Assembly: GCF_003730275.1 (NCBI RefSeq)
Contig: NZ_QTTA01000024.1
Span: forward strand, 38,506 to 102,505
Reading direction: 5' to 3'
Length of the DNA stretch: 64,000 nucleotides
Source: Brevundimonas halotolerans
GTDB lineage: Bacteria > Pseudomonadota > Alphaproteobacteria > Caulobacterales > Caulobacteraceae
Under the pieces are notes generated by a model that saw nothing but the letters and a program-made list of their open reading frames with translations, ran no database searches and had not been told where the DNA came from. Made by a program: the position numbers and the translations under genes. Shown here in pieces: positions 7,272-15,775 of the stretch (position 1 is the stretch's first letter; every line of letters starts with the position of its first letter).

Positions 7272-7463
7272 TCAGTCCTCCAGAAAGATGGATTCAATGG
7301 GTTGTTCAAAGACGCGGGCGATCCTGAAGGCCAGCGGCAGCGAGGGGTCGTAACGACCGGTTTCCAGCGCATTGACGGTCTGGCGGGAGACCCCCAGCCG
7401 GTCGGCCAGTTCGGCCTGGCTCCAGTTGCGCTCGGCGCGCAGCACCTTGAGACGATTGTTCAT
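7272..7463 (-). CDS. Small XRE-family HTH transcriptional regulator
   Basis: 63 residues, essentially a single HTH_3 domain: NRLKVLRAERNWSQAELADRLGVSRQTVNALETGRYDPSL then FRIARVFEQPIESIFLED. The QAELADRLGVSRQTVNALE segment is the helix-turn-helix. The start at 7463 gives the standard length of this YozG-like group. It is the middle gene of a three-gene leftward operon of two membrane proteins. A 13-bp dyad around the operon promoter (7942-7995) is its likely autoregulatory operator. Confidence 0.92.
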   Translation of the reverse strand: MNNRLKVLRAERNWSQAELADRLGVSRQTVNALETGRYDPSLPLAFRIARVFEQPIESIFLED

Positions 7464-7470
7464 GACGCGC

Positions 7471-7923
7471 TCACCGGTGCCTTGCCCACCAGAACACCCA
7501 GGCAAAGGCATAGCCGAGGGTCTGGACGAGGATGACCGAGAAGACACCGCCCTGGATCAGGTCGACAGGGTCGTAGGCCGCGAACGCCGTCTGCGCCTGC
7601 TCCGCATCGATGACCACCATGCCGGTCAAGAGGACGATGCCCCCTATCGCCAGGCCAAAGGTCGAGCCCCACCACCAGGCCCATTTATGGGCCTCGCGGG
7701 CGGCTTCATCGAGGCCGCGCCACCACCAGACGCACATCCAGATCACCCCCGCCATGCCCAGGGCGATAACGAATGCCATCATGGCCACGGACACGGCGCG
7801 CAACTCGCCCATGACGGCGGCGCCCGCACCGGCGATACCGCCGAACACCATGCAGGCGGCCATCACGGCGACGTAGCGAAGCGCGGGGTTGCGCGCGATG
7901 CGAGGGGGCTTGGGCGAAGGCAT
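7471..7923 (-). CDS. Integral membrane protein, first gene of the XRE operon
   Basis: 150 residues with about four helices (17-37, 44-66, 86-104, 123-145), Trp-rich at helix ends (WMCVWWWRG; KWAWWWGSTFG). No family is recognised with confidence. The stop at 7471 is seven bases before the regulator start at 7463, so regulator and membrane protein are coupled. The gene starts 18 bases downstream of the operator arm at 7942. Confidence 0.75.
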   Translation of the reverse strand: MPSPKPPRIARNPALRYVAVMAACMVFGGIAGAGAAVMGELRAVSVAMMAFVIALGMAGVIWMCVWWWRGLDEAAREAHKWAWWWGSTFGLAIGGIVLLTGMVVIDAEQAQTAFAAYDPVDLIQGGVFSVILVQTLGYAFAWVFWWARHR

Positions 7924-7941
7924 GACAACTGTCCCTGTCTG

Positions 7942-7995
7942 TTTGACAAGGGTGTTTTACATCACGCGCCGCACAAGTCAAGCACCCTTGTCAAA
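7942..7995 (-). promoter_or_regulatory. Operon promoter enclosed by a 13-bp inverted repeat operator
   Basis: TTTGACAAGGGTG at 7942-7954 and its exact reverse complement at 7983-7995 are 41 bases centre to centre. Between and overlapping them, the minus strand shows a -35 TTGACT (7981-7976), 16 bases, and a -10 TAAAAC (7959-7954), so one arm overlaps the -10 and the other lies just upstream of the -35. This is a likely repressor site for the XRE protein encoded in the operon. Confidence 0.8.
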
Positions 7996-8012
7996 AAGGA
8001 AAGGGATGACGT

Positions 8013-9266
8013 CTATTCGCCGGATTCCGGGGCTTTCAGCAGTTCCGGACGACTGAGCGCCCGGGGCGAGGCCTCGACCGGCGAAAGGTCGGGCAGCTCC
8101 TTGCCCTCATGATCGACGTGCAGATCCTCGAACCGGCGCGCCGACACCATGACCTGGCTTTCGAGTGAGCCGACGAACTGGTTGTATTTGCCCACGGCGG
8201 TGTCGAGGGCACGGCCGACGGCGGCCGCATGCCCGCCCATGACCGACAGCCGCTTGTAGAGCTCCTTGCCCAGTCGGGCGACGTCCTCGGCATTCCTCGA
8301 CTGCTCCTCGGCGCGCCAGCCATAGGCCACCGCCTTGCACAGGGCGAACAATGTGGTGGGCGTGACAATGACCACGCGCGAGGCCATGGCCTGGGTCATC
8401 AGCTCGGGCTCATGATCCAGTGCCGCCGCCAGAAAAGCATCGCCCGGCACGAACATGGCGACGAAGTCGGGACTGGGCTGGAACTGGTCCTGATAGGCCT
8501 TCGACGCCAGCTGCCGCATATGGGTCTTCATACTGGCGGCGGTGCGCAGCGACGCCGCCTGCTGGCGCTGCTCCTCATCGCCCTCGCCCTGATCGGCAAA
8601 GGCCAGCGGCACCTTGGCGTCGATCACGAACATGCCACCACCGGGCAGGCGCACGACAAAGTCCGGCCGTTGCTGGCGGCCGGCCTCATCGGCATTCGAG
8701 GTCTGCTCCTCGAAATCGAACCGGCCCGCCATGCCGGCGGCCTCCAGCACATTGCGGCAGGTCTGCTCGCCCCAGCGCCCCCGCCGCCCGGTGTTACCGC
8801 GCAGGGCCTCGGTCAGCTTGCGCGCCTCATCCCGCGTGGCCGACGACGCCGTCATCAGCGCCGCCAGCTGTGCCTTCAGCCCGCCGGTCTCCTCCGAGCG
8901 GGTCTTCTCCAGCGCCGTCACATGCTCCTGGAATTTAGCCAGGGTGTCGGCCACGGGCTTCAGCTGGGCCTCCATCCGCTCGCGGGCCATCAGTTCGCGA
9001 TTGCGGAAGGTCTCATCGGTGCGCTTCAGCAGCTCCTCGGCCACGGCCCCGGCCGACTGCGCAGCCTGGACGCGGAGGAATTCGGCATTGGCCGCCGCCT
9101 GATCCTCGAACAGCCGCATCCGGGCCTCGGTCTCGGCATGCCGCTCACGCAGCTCCCAGTTCCGGGTTTCTGCGGTCGCGGCCCGGCGGCGCTCCATCAG
9201 GGCCCAGGCCAAGGCGATGACAGCGACCACCGAAGCGGCGACAAAGGCAATGAGGGAAGCGTTCAT
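8013..9266 (-). CDS. rmuC: DNA recombination protein RmuC
   Basis: 417 residues. An N-terminal membrane helix (about 4-22) is followed by a coiled coil (about 25-170, rich in Glu/Arg/Ala). The RmuC nuclease-like domain includes GNTGRRGRWGEQTCRNVLEAAGM, RPDFVVRLPGGGMFVIDAKVPL and FVAMFVPGDAFLAAAL. The Asp-X-Lys of VIDAKVPL is the family's PD-(D/E)XK-like core. RmuC limits recombination at inverted repeats. It is separated from the XRE operon by the operator region and reads in the same direction. Confidence 0.93.
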   Translation of the reverse strand: MNASLIAFVAASVVAVIALAWALMERRRAATAETRNWELRERHAETEARMRLFEDQAAANAEFLRVQAAQSAGAVAEELLKRTDETFRNRELMARERMEAQLKPVADTLAKFQEHVTALEKTRSEETGGLKAQLAALMTASSATRDEARKLTEALRGNTGRRGRWGEQTCRNVLEAAGMAGRFDFEEQTSNADEAGRQQRPDFVVRLPGGGMFVIDAKVPLAFADQGEGDEEQRQQAASLRTAASMKTHMRQLASKAYQDQFQPSPDFVAMFVPGDAFLAAALDHEPELMTQAMASRVVIVTPTTLFALCKAVAYGWRAEEQSRNAEDVARLGKELYKRLSVMGGHAAAVGRALDTAVGKYNQFVGSLESQVMVSARRFEDLHVDHEGKELPDLSPVEASPRALSRPELLKAPESGE

Positions 9267-9598
9267 GCTCCGTTCCTAACCTGAGTCAGGAAGAGGGGAA
9301 AGGCACGTGGGGCGCGAGGGGCCGCCGGTCCAGGTTCATCACAGAGAACACAGCGAAGAAAAGCCACGAAGACCACAGCGAGGGGGTGCGGGGGGCGACG
9401 GCGGCGCATCTTTCATCTCCTCCCCCTCATGGGGGAGGTGGCGCGCCGCGAAGCGGCGAGACGGAGGGGGCGACTCTGCGGGCATCCGTTTTCCCGACGA
9501 AGGTCGGGGTCCATAAGGGGATGCAAGCCGTCTGCCTGTTTCTCTGGGCCCCGGCCTGCGCCGGGGAAGCGGAGAGGTGTGTGGGGAGGGCTCAGCCC
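9267..9598. other. Intergenic region of 332 bases with dispersed repeats
   Basis: No credible gene is present. It holds a direct-repeat-like patch (CACAGAGAACACAGCGAAGA; CCACGAAGACCACAGCGA), one unit of the REP-like family (9415-9472), and a stretch around 9488-9565 (GACGAAGGTCGGGGTCC; CCCCGGCCTGCGCCGGGG) of the kind of extragenic repeat common in high-GC proteobacteria. Convergence of repeats between rmuC and recR suggests a tolerated insertion site. Confidence 0.6.
9415..9472 (+). repeat. REP-like repeat, single intergenic unit
   Basis: The unit begins with a hairpin of C-rich and G-rich arms (CTCCCCCTCATGGGGGAG) and ends with GCGCCGCGAAGCGGCG followed by GGAGGGGGCG. The same two-hairpin plan, with the GCGAAGCG core and GGAGGGGGCG end, occurs at 25119-25243 and 44361-44491. 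Confidence 0.7.
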
Positions 9599-10201
9599 CT
9601 ACGTCGGCCGTCTTGCACGCATGGCCTGGATGATGGTGCCGTCGTCCAGCCAGTCGAGGTCGCCGCCGACCGGCACGCCGCGCGCCAGAGAGGTCACGCT
9701 GACCCCGGCATTCGCCAGCCGTTCGGCGATATAGTGGGCGGTCGTCTGGCCATCGACGGTGGCCGGCAGGGCCAGCACCACCTCGCGCACGCCGCCTTCG
9801 CCCACACGCGCGACCAGCTCGCCCAGCCGCAGCGACTCGGGGCCCACGCCATCCAGCGCGGAAAGCAAACCGCCCAGCACGTGATAGCGACCCCGGAACG
9901 CGCCCGAGCGCTCCATGGCCCACAGGGCACCGGCCTCCTCGACCACGCAGATCAGGCCCGCATCGCGCGCCGGGTCGGCGCACAGGGTGCAGGGATCGCG
10001 GGTATCGGGCGCGCCGCAGATCGAACAGGATTTCACCTTGTCCGCCGTCTCGGCCAGCGAGGCCGCCAGCGGCAGCAACAGCTGCTCGCGCCGCTTCAGC
10101 AGGGCCAGAGCCGCGCGCCGGGCCGAGCGCGGCCCCAGCCCGGGCAGTTTCGACAGCAGACCGATCAGCCGCTCGATCTCGGGTCCGGCAGACGCGGCCA
10201 C
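9599..10201 (-). CDS. recR: Recombination mediator RecR
   Basis: 200 residues. Helix-hairpin-helix at the N-terminus ([23 protein letters not shown]), C4 zinc finger ([16 protein letters not shown]), and a Toprim domain ([29 protein letters not shown]). With RecF/RecO it loads RecA on gapped DNA. It starts seven bases after the ybaB stop and is the last gene of dnaX-ybaB-recR, a widely conserved order. Confidence 0.95.
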   Translation of the reverse strand: MAASAGPEIERLIGLLSKLPGLGPRSARRAALALLKRREQLLLPLAASLAETADKVKSCSICGAPDTRDPCTLCADPARDAGLICVVEEAGALWAMERSGAFRGRYHVLGGLLSALDGVGPESLRLGELVARVGEGGVREVVLALPATVDGQTTAHYIAERLANAGVSVTSLARGVPVGGDLDWLDDGTIIQAMRARRPT

Positions 10202-10208
10202 AGGCGGA

Positions 10209-10538
10209 TCAGAACAGCTTGGGCATGCCGGGGATGTTCATCCCGGCCATGGGGCCCGCAGCCTCGCGCATCAGGACGGAGTTGGCCTCGTCCAGCTTGC
10301 GCTTGGCATCCGCATGGGCGGCCACGATCAGATCGGCCAGGATGTCCTGTTCGCCGGCCACCATCAGACTGTCGTCGATCTGGACGCGGGTGACGTCTCC
10401 GGGGCCCTTCAGGCTGACGGTCACCAGCCCCCCGCCCGAGGTGCCCTCGGCGGTGGTTTCGGCCATCCTGGCCTGGGCGTCCTGCAGCTTTTGCTGCATC
10501 GCCTGGGCCTGTTGCATCAATTGGGTCAGGTCTTTCAT
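10209..10538 (-). CDS. ybaB: YbaB/EbfC nucleoid-associated DNA-binding protein
   Basis: 109 residues, usual length. It opens [25 protein letters not shown], the N-terminal helix of the family, followed by the beta-sheet region [24 protein letters not shown] and a C-terminal helix. It forms dimers that bind DNA. It sits between dnaX and recR in the same direction, 93 bases after dnaX and 7 bases before recR. Confidence 0.94.
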   Translation of the reverse strand: MKDLTQLMQQAQAMQQKLQDAQARMAETTAEGTSGGGLVTVSLKGPGDVTRVQIDDSLMVAGEQDILADLIVAAHADAKRKLDEANSVLMREAAGPMAGMNIPGMPKLF

Positions 10539-10631
10539 GACCCCTATCTAGGACGAAGCGGGCCGTTCCGACAGGGGTCTGTTCCGGTGCAGTGCCCGAG
10601 AGATGTTCATGGCCCGCGCTGACAGATTCCG

Positions 10632-12497
10632 TCAGGTATCGGGGTCGGGGTCGCCATCCTCATCCGGGTCGTCCGGTATGGCGGGCAGGGAGACCGCAGG
10701 CGCCATGTCGCGGATTTCGCCCAGCTTGGCACCGGGGAAGGCCTCCAGCACCGAACGGATAAAGGGGTCGGCCTCGACCTCGGCGCGGGTCTGTTCGCGG
10801 GCGCGGCGTTCCTGTTCGATCAGCGTCTCGCCGCCGCCCTGACCATTGGCAGCGACCAGCCAGGTGCGGCCGGTCCAGTCCTTCAGCCGGCTGGCCAGCT
10901 TGCGCGCCAGATCGGGCGGCGTGCCCTGGGCGGGTTCAAAAGTCAGCGCCCCGGGGCGAAAGGCGACGGGCCGGACATAGCGTTCGATATCCAGTTTCAA
11001 CGCGATCTCGCGCTTGTCATCGATCAGGGCAACCATGGCCTCGAACGTCTGGGGGTCCGGCAGGGCGGGTTCGGCCGCGACGCGCGGCTGGGCCATGGTC
11101 GCCTGCGCGCCGCCACCACCGCCTCCGGACCCGCCGCCGCGCGGCGCGGGACCGCCGCCGCCCATGCCCTCGCCCGACTTCAGCGCCTTCAGCGCCTCTT
11201 CCGGCCCCGGCAGGTCGGCGGCATAGGCCAGCCGGATCAGGGCCATTTCCACGGCATCGGCGGGGTTGGGCGCGCGGCGGGTCTCCTCCAGCGCGCGCAG
11301 CAGCATCTGCCAGACGCGAGCCAGTGTGCCGGCCGAGATACCCGCACCCAGCGCCGCTAGCACCCGCGCCTGATCGCCCGGCAGGCGGGTCGCCTCGGGC
11401 CCCAGCATCTTGGCGACCGAGGCCGCATGGCAGTGCTCCAGCAGGTCGCCCATGATCTGCACCGGATCGGCGCCATAGCCATACAGGTCGCGGAACATCT
11501 CCAGCGCCTCGGGCGTGCGGCCGCCCATGAGGGTTTCGAACAGGGCGATGGTCCGGGTGCGGTCGGCGAGGCCCAGCATGTCCCGGACAACCTCGGCCTT
11601 GACCGCTTCACCCTCGCCACCCTGGACCAGCGCCTGATCCAGCAGCGACAGGCCATCACGCACCGATCCTTCGGCCGCGCGCGAGATCAACGCCAGGGCA
11701 TCGCGCTCGATCGCCATGCCCTCCTGCTGGGCCACCCGGCCCAGGTGATCGATCAGGATTTCGGGCTCCACCCGCCTCAGGTCAAACCGCTGGCAGCGGC
11801 TGAGAATCGTCACCGGAACCTTGCGGATCTCGGTGGTGGCAAAGATGAATTTGGCGTGGGGCGGCGGCTCTTCCAGCGTCTTCAGCAGGGCGTTGAAGGC
11901 CTGGTTCGAGAGCATGTGCACCTCGTCCAGCACATAGACCTTGTAGCGCGCCTCGACCGGGCCATAGCGCACACTGTCCAGGATCTCGCGGATGTCACCC
12001 ACGCCGGTGTGGCTGGCGGCGTCCATCTCCATGACGTCCATGTGCTGACCGGCCATGATCGCCGCGTCATGCTGACCGTTGGGCGTCAGGGCCAGCGACG
12101 GCTTGTCGATTCCGGGGGCCTGATTGTTGAGGGCCCGGGCCAGCAGGCGGGCCGTGGTCGTCTTGCCCACCCCGCGTACGCCGGTCAGCATGAAGGCGTG
12201 GGCGATGCGGCCGGTCTCGAACGCATGCGTCAGGGTGCGGACCATAGCCTCCTGACCGATCAGGTCCTCGAAGGTCGTCGGCCGATATTTGCGGGCCAGC
12301 ACCTGATAGGCCGCCGAGGGCGCGTCCTTGACCGGGACAGGCGCAGGCTCGGGCAGCGGCGCGAGTTCGGGTTCCGGCGCAGGCTCCGGCGCCGCCGGGG
12401 CACCGAACATGTCATCGGTGTCAGGATCGCGCTCGACCGACTCCGCGCCCTGCGTGTCGTCGTCTTCCCACGGCGGAATCGGGTCCATGTCGCTCAT
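10632..12497 (-). CDS. dnaX: DNA polymerase III subunit tau/gamma
   Basis: 621 residues from the ATG at 12497. After a short acidic and Pro-rich N-terminal extension come YQVLARKYRPTTFEDLIGQE, Walker A GVRGVGKTTTARLLARAL, Walker B YVLDEVHMLS, and sensor FIFATTEIRKVPVTILSRCQRFDLRR. A Gly-rich segment (about residues 443-466) separates the ATPase/collar part from the C-terminal tau domain. The usual zinc-binding Cys cluster between Walker A and B is not evident (NNQAPGIDKPSLALTPNGQHDAA in its place). A longer frame upstream would run into the SRP RNA, so 12497 is preferred. Confidence 0.94.
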   Translation of the reverse strand: MSDMDPIPPWEDDDTQGAESVERDPDTDDMFGAPAAPEPAPEPELAPLPEPAPVPVKDAPSAAYQVLARKYRPTTFEDLIGQEAMVRTLTHAFETGRIAHAFMLTGVRGVGKTTTARLLARALNNQAPGIDKPSLALTPNGQHDAAIMAGQHMDVMEMDAASHTGVGDIREILDSVRYGPVEARYKVYVLDEVHMLSNQAFNALLKTLEEPPPHAKFIFATTEIRKVPVTILSRCQRFDLRRVEPEILIDHLGRVAQQEGMAIERDALALISRAAEGSVRDGLSLLDQALVQGGEGEAVKAEVVRDMLGLADRTRTIALFETLMGGRTPEALEMFRDLYGYGADPVQIMGDLLEHCHAASVAKMLGPEATRLPGDQARVLAALGAGISAGTLARVWQMLLRALEETRRAPNPADAVEMALIRLAYAADLPGPEEALKALKSGEGMGGGGPAPRGGGSGGGGGGAQATMAQPRVAAEPALPDPQTFEAMVALIDDKREIALKLDIERYVRPVAFRPGALTFEPAQGTPPDLARKLASRLKDWTGRTWLVAANGQGGGETLIEQERRAREQTRAEVEADPFIRSVLEAFPGAKLGEIRDMAPAVSLPAIPDDPDEDGDPDPDT

Positions 12498-12562
12498 GGG
12501 CTTGTCATAGCCCGTGACGCGATCCCGGGCGAGGCCGGATGACGGTTTTGCTGAGGGGGAAA

Positions 12563-12656
12563 AGGTGGAGACCGCGACCCGAAGGGGAATTCGTTGTGGC
12601 TGCTGCCTTCCGGCCCTGACCAGTTTGGCGAAGCCTTCGCCCGCGATCTCCACGCC
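12563..12656 (-). ncRNA. ffs: Signal recognition particle RNA (4.5S-type)
   Basis: The minus strand contains GGTCAGGGCCGGAAGGCAGC, the diagnostic SRP RNA apical domain that binds Ffh, at about 12603-12622. The ends close by a long helix: 12565-12576 pairs with 12642-12653 (GTGGAGACCGCG with CGCGATCTCCAC, one wobble). Length about 94 nt matches the short bacterial SRP RNA. It lies 66 bases upstream of dnaX, the usual neighbourhood in proteobacteria. Confidence 0.92.
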
Positions 12657-12728
12657 CGATATGCGCGTTCAGCTTCGCGAGATCAAGATGCCTTACGGAT
12701 CGCGGCAGCCAGCGCTATGGAAGGCGCC

Positions 12729-13658
12729 ATGTCCGCGCCCGTCGTCACCGCCTTTTCCGCCTCGCCGCTCGACCGGGGGGGCGACAGCCGCAATGACCCC
12801 GACTGGATGGCCGCGCGTACGGCCGATCCCGCCGCCCTGTCGCTGGCGATGATCGACGGACGGCCCCGGCTGGAGACCACGGGCGGTCAGGACCGGCTGG
12901 CCTGGGCGCCCCTGTCGCGCCTGCTGCTCCTGTCGGACGCTGATCCGGTGTTTCTGGGCTTCTGGAAAGAGGCGCCCGTCTTTGCCTGTTCGGTCCCCGA
13001 GGCCCGGGCCGCCGAGCTTGAGACGCTGATGGGGCCCGGCGACCAGCCCGATATGCGGGCGGCGGCCGCCCGTCTGCCGATGGGCGATCTGGCCATGGCG
13101 GGGGCGGCCAAGGGCCTGTTCGACTGGCATGGGCGTAATCGCTTTTGCCCCGGCTGCGGACAGGAGACGCAGGTCGCCTCGGGCGGATGGCGCCGCACCT
13201 GCGCCACCTGCGCGGTCGAGCACTACCCCCGCGTCGACCCGGTCTGCATCATGCTGCCGGTCTTTTCGGGCGGGTCCGAGCCGATCTGCCTTTTGGGCCG
13301 CCAGGCCGCCTGGCCCGCCGGACGGATGTCGGCCCTGGCGGGCTTCATGGAGCCCGGCGAAAGCCTTGAAGAATCCTGCGCGCGTGAGGTGAAGGAAGAG
13401 GCCGGGTTGACGGTCACCACCGTCCGCTATCTGGCCAGCCAGCCCTGGCCGTTTCCGCACCAGCTGATGATCGGCCTGATCGCCGAGGTCACCGACGACA
13501 AGGCCCAGCCCGACCTGACCGAGCTGGAGGCCGTCGCCTGGCTGACCCGGGCCGAAGCCCGGGCCGTGCTGGCGGGGCGCCACCCCGATATTCTGGCGCC
13601 CTTCCCCTTCGCCATCGCCCACACCCTGCTCAGAGCGTGGGCGGACGGCGAGGCCTGA
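12729..13658 (+). CDS. nudC: NAD(P)H pyrophosphatase / NAD-RNA decapping Nudix hydrolase
   Basis: 309 residues. A central zinc ribbon (FCPGCGQETQVASGGWRRTC and CATC) is followed by the Nudix box (GFMEPGESLEESCAREVKEEAGL) and the SQPWPFPHQLM segment that is the NudC/NPY1 signature. It hydrolyses NAD(H) and removes NAD caps from RNA. The start at 12729 is chosen because GGAAGG lies six bases upstream; an in-frame ATG at 12717 is possible. Divergent from ffs/dnaX. Confidence 0.93.
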   Translation: MSAPVVTAFSASPLDRGGDSRNDPDWMAARTADPAALSLAMIDGRPRLETTGGQDRLAWAPLSRLLLLSDADPVFLGFWKEAPVFACSVPEARAAELETLMGPGDQPDMRAAAARLPMGDLAMAGAAKGLFDWHGRNRFCPGCGQETQVASGGWRRTCATCAVEHYPRVDPVCIMLPVFSGGSEPICLLGRQAAWPAGRMSALAGFMEPGESLEESCAREVKEEAGLTVTTVRYLASQPWPFPHQLMIGLIAEVTDDKAQPDLTELEAVAWLTRAEARAVLAGRHPDILAPFPFAIAHTLLRAWADGEA

Positions 13659-13659
13659 C

Positions 13660-14100
13660 TCAGTCGGCGCTGTAGGCGCGCACACCCCAGTTGCAGCTGC
13701 CCTGGCAGGTGACCATGCCGACGTCGACGGTATAGCGGCCGCCCCGGGCGCCATCCACGATCACCATCGGTACATCGTCCGGCTCTTCATCGCGGCCCAC
13801 TTCATTGCCCGAGGAGTCGCGCACGATCATATCGAGGTCGGAACAGTTCTCGTCACAGGCCCCGATCAGGACATAGGTGCCTCCCGCGCTCAGATTGAAG
13901 GTCACGGTCTGGACATTGCCGGCGGACTGGCGGCCGGCCTGTGAGGCCGTACTGGAAAAGCCGAACTCGTTCTCGACCTGCTCGAACAGGTAGTCGACCA
14001 TGGCCGCACCTGTCGGATCCTGCGCCTGGGCGGCGGTGGGGGCGAGCGCGAGGGCAGCAAGACCGACGGCGGCGGACGCGGCAGCGAAAATTCTGTTCAT
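13660..14100 (-). CDS. Exported protein of unknown function
   Basis: 146 residues with a clear signal peptide (MNRIFAAASAAVGLAALALA...AQAQ, cleavage near residue 28). The mature part has a beta-rich C-terminal region with TFNLSAGGTYVLIGACDENCSDLDMIVRDSSG and YTVDVGMVTCQGSCNWGVRAYSAD, resembling pre-peptidase C-terminal-like domains, with two CXXXC motifs that could form disulfides. Periplasmic or secreted. Function unknown. The stop is two bases from the convergent nudC stop. Confidence 0.75.
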   Translation of the reverse strand: MNRIFAAASAAVGLAALALAPTAAQAQDPTGAAMVDYLFEQVENEFGFSSTASQAGRQSAGNVQTVTFNLSAGGTYVLIGACDENCSDLDMIVRDSSGNEVGRDEEPDDVPMVIVDGARGGRYTVDVGMVTCQGSCNWGVRAYSAD

Positions 14101-14177
14101 GAAGGTATTTCCTCTGATTGAACCGCGACGCTGCACCGTTTTCAGATAACGCGCAAATGACAGGGTCTGACGGCCCG

Positions 14178-14909
14178 TCAGCCGCGCCCCGCCCGCAGGC
14201 GCGCCTCGGCCAGATCGCCCGGATTGTCGATCGAAAGGGGGGCGTCGGCGATCACCGCCGCATGGATACGCAGCCCCATTTCCATCGCCCGCAGCTGTTC
14301 CAGCTTCTCGCGGCGCTCCAGCGGCGAGGGCGGGGCGGCACAGAAGGCCTCCAGCGCGGCCCGGCGATAGCCGTACAGGCCCACATGCCGCCAGACGTGG
14401 CCGTCGCCATACAGGGTGGAGCGGGTGAAATAGAGGGCGCGGCCCTCGGTCCCTTCCGGCGCCATGGCCAGGACCGCCTTGACCACATCGGGATTGCTCC
14501 GGTCGTCCGGCCCCGATTCCGGAGCTACCAGGGTCGCGATGTCGCACTCCGGGTGGCGCGCCAGCAGGTCGATGCAGAGCGCCGAGATACCGGGGTCGGC
14601 AAACGGCATGTCGCCCTGCAGATTGACGATCACATCATGCAGCCCCTCGGGATCCAGCGCCTGCAGGGCCGCGCGGATACGGTCCGAGCCCGAGGGCAGG
14701 TCGGGATCGGTCAGCACAGCCCGTCCGCCATCCGCCTCGACCGCCTCGACGATTTCCGCGTCACCCGCCGCCACAGCCGCCGCCAGACCCGAGGCGCGGG
14801 CCTGTCGGCTGGCCCGAACGATCATGGGCAGGCCGCCGATGTCCGCCAGAGGCTTTCCGGGCAGGCGGGTGGCGGCCATGCGGGCCGGAATCAGGATCAG
14901 GGGGTTCAT
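14178..14909 (-). CDS. kdsB: 3-deoxy-manno-octulosonate cytidylyltransferase (CMP-KDO synthetase)
   Basis: 243 residues, near the usual 245-250. The nucleotidyltransferase signature is PLILIPARMAATRLPGKPLADIGG, with later DLPSGSDRIRAAL, IVNLQGDMPFADP and HVGLYGYRRAALEAF. It activates KDO for lipopolysaccharide inner core synthesis in the cytoplasm. It appears monocistronic; about 160 bases separate it from the divergent cytochrome gene. Confidence 0.94.
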   Translation of the reverse strand: MNPLILIPARMAATRLPGKPLADIGGLPMIVRASRQARASGLAAAVAAGDAEIVEAVEADGGRAVLTDPDLPSGSDRIRAALQALDPEGLHDVIVNLQGDMPFADPGISALCIDLLARHPECDIATLVAPESGPDDRSNPDVVKAVLAMAPEGTEGRALYFTRSTLYGDGHVWRHVGLYGYRRAALEAFCAAPPSPLERREKLEQLRAMEMGLRIHAAVIADAPLSIDNPGDLAEARLRAGRG

Positions 14910-15072
14910 CGGGGCTCGGTCAGCGGGGTCTTTGGTCGCAGCCGGGCGTCAAACCCAACCGGACAGTTGCGAAGGCCGCATTACCGTGTCAGAGACGCGT
15001 CCGCGAAACAATGCCTGCGACCCTGCCACCGGCTGACGACGCGGGCCCTTCAGATACGGGACTGACGACCGG

Positions 15073-15765
15073 ATGAGCGGCAACCTCGAGTGGAACAAGA
15101 TTTTCGGTGCAGGACTGGCGACGGTCTTCACGATTCTGGTTGTCCAGCAGGCCTCGGGCTTCGTCTATGCGACGAAGGCCCCTGAAAAGATGGGCTATGC
15201 GGTCGAAATCCCCGAAGAAGGGGCCGGAGGCGGGGCCGAAGCGGTGCTGCCGCCGGATTGGGGCACGCTGATTCCTGTGGCCGACCTCGCCGCCGGTGAA
15301 GCCGCCTTTGCGCGCTGCCAGGCCTGTCACACGGTCAACGCAGGCGGCGCCAACGGCATCGGCCCGAACCTGTATGGCGTCGTCGGTCGCGCCGTTGCGG
15401 GTCATGCGGGCTTTGCCTATTCGGACGCCATGGTCGCCCACCAGGCCGAGGACCCGACCTGGTCGCTCGACGCCCTGGACCAGTTCATCACTGCCCCGGC
15501 CCGCTATGTCTCGGGCACCAATATGTCGTTTGCCGGTCTGCGCGACACTGAAACCCGTGTGAACCTGATCGCCTGGCTGATGACCCAGGGCTCGATCGGC
15601 TATGCGGTTCCGGCTCCGGATCCCGCGCGTCAGCCGGGCCTGGCCATTGAGGGTGAAGCCGGCGAAGGCGTGACCGCAGCCCCGATCGACGGTGCCGCTG
15701 GCCAGCCGAACATCGAGTCGCCTGCCGCGCCGCCGGCCTCGGACAGCGCGCCCGTCGGCGGCTGA
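15073..15765 (+). CDS. Membrane-anchored class I cytochrome c (CycM-like)
   Basis: 230 residues. An N-terminal signal anchor (about 8-28, IFGAGLATVFTILVVQQASGF) is followed by a linker and a cytochrome c domain with heme motif CQACH (about residues 82-86), GPNLYGVVGR and the axial Met region YVSGTNMSFAGL. The length of the heme domain and uncleaved anchor match cytochrome c552/CycM that carries electrons between bc1 and terminal oxidases. The Pro/Ala-rich C-terminal 45 residues look disordered. Confidence 0.9.
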   Translation: MSGNLEWNKIFGAGLATVFTILVVQQASGFVYATKAPEKMGYAVEIPEEGAGGGAEAVLPPDWGTLIPVADLAAGEAAFARCQACHTVNAGGANGIGPNLYGVVGRAVAGHAGFAYSDAMVAHQAEDPTWSLDALDQFITAPARYVSGTNMSFAGLRDTETRVNLIAWLMTQGSIGYAVPAPDPARQPGLAIEGEAGEGVTAAPIDGAAGQPNIESPAAPPASDSAPVGG

Positions 15766-15775
15766 TACCCGTCTT

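Noticed and set aside
8229..9284. Long open frames antisense to rmuC and to many other genes (for example 17857-19677, 19695-21515, 25959-28256, 32965-35169)
   Set aside because: High-GC third-position bias opens the opposite frames; none has a start signal, family motifs or conserved context, and each lies over a well-supported gene.
12498..12653. Longer N-terminus for DnaX
   Set aside because: It would be encoded by the SRP RNA gene on the same strand.
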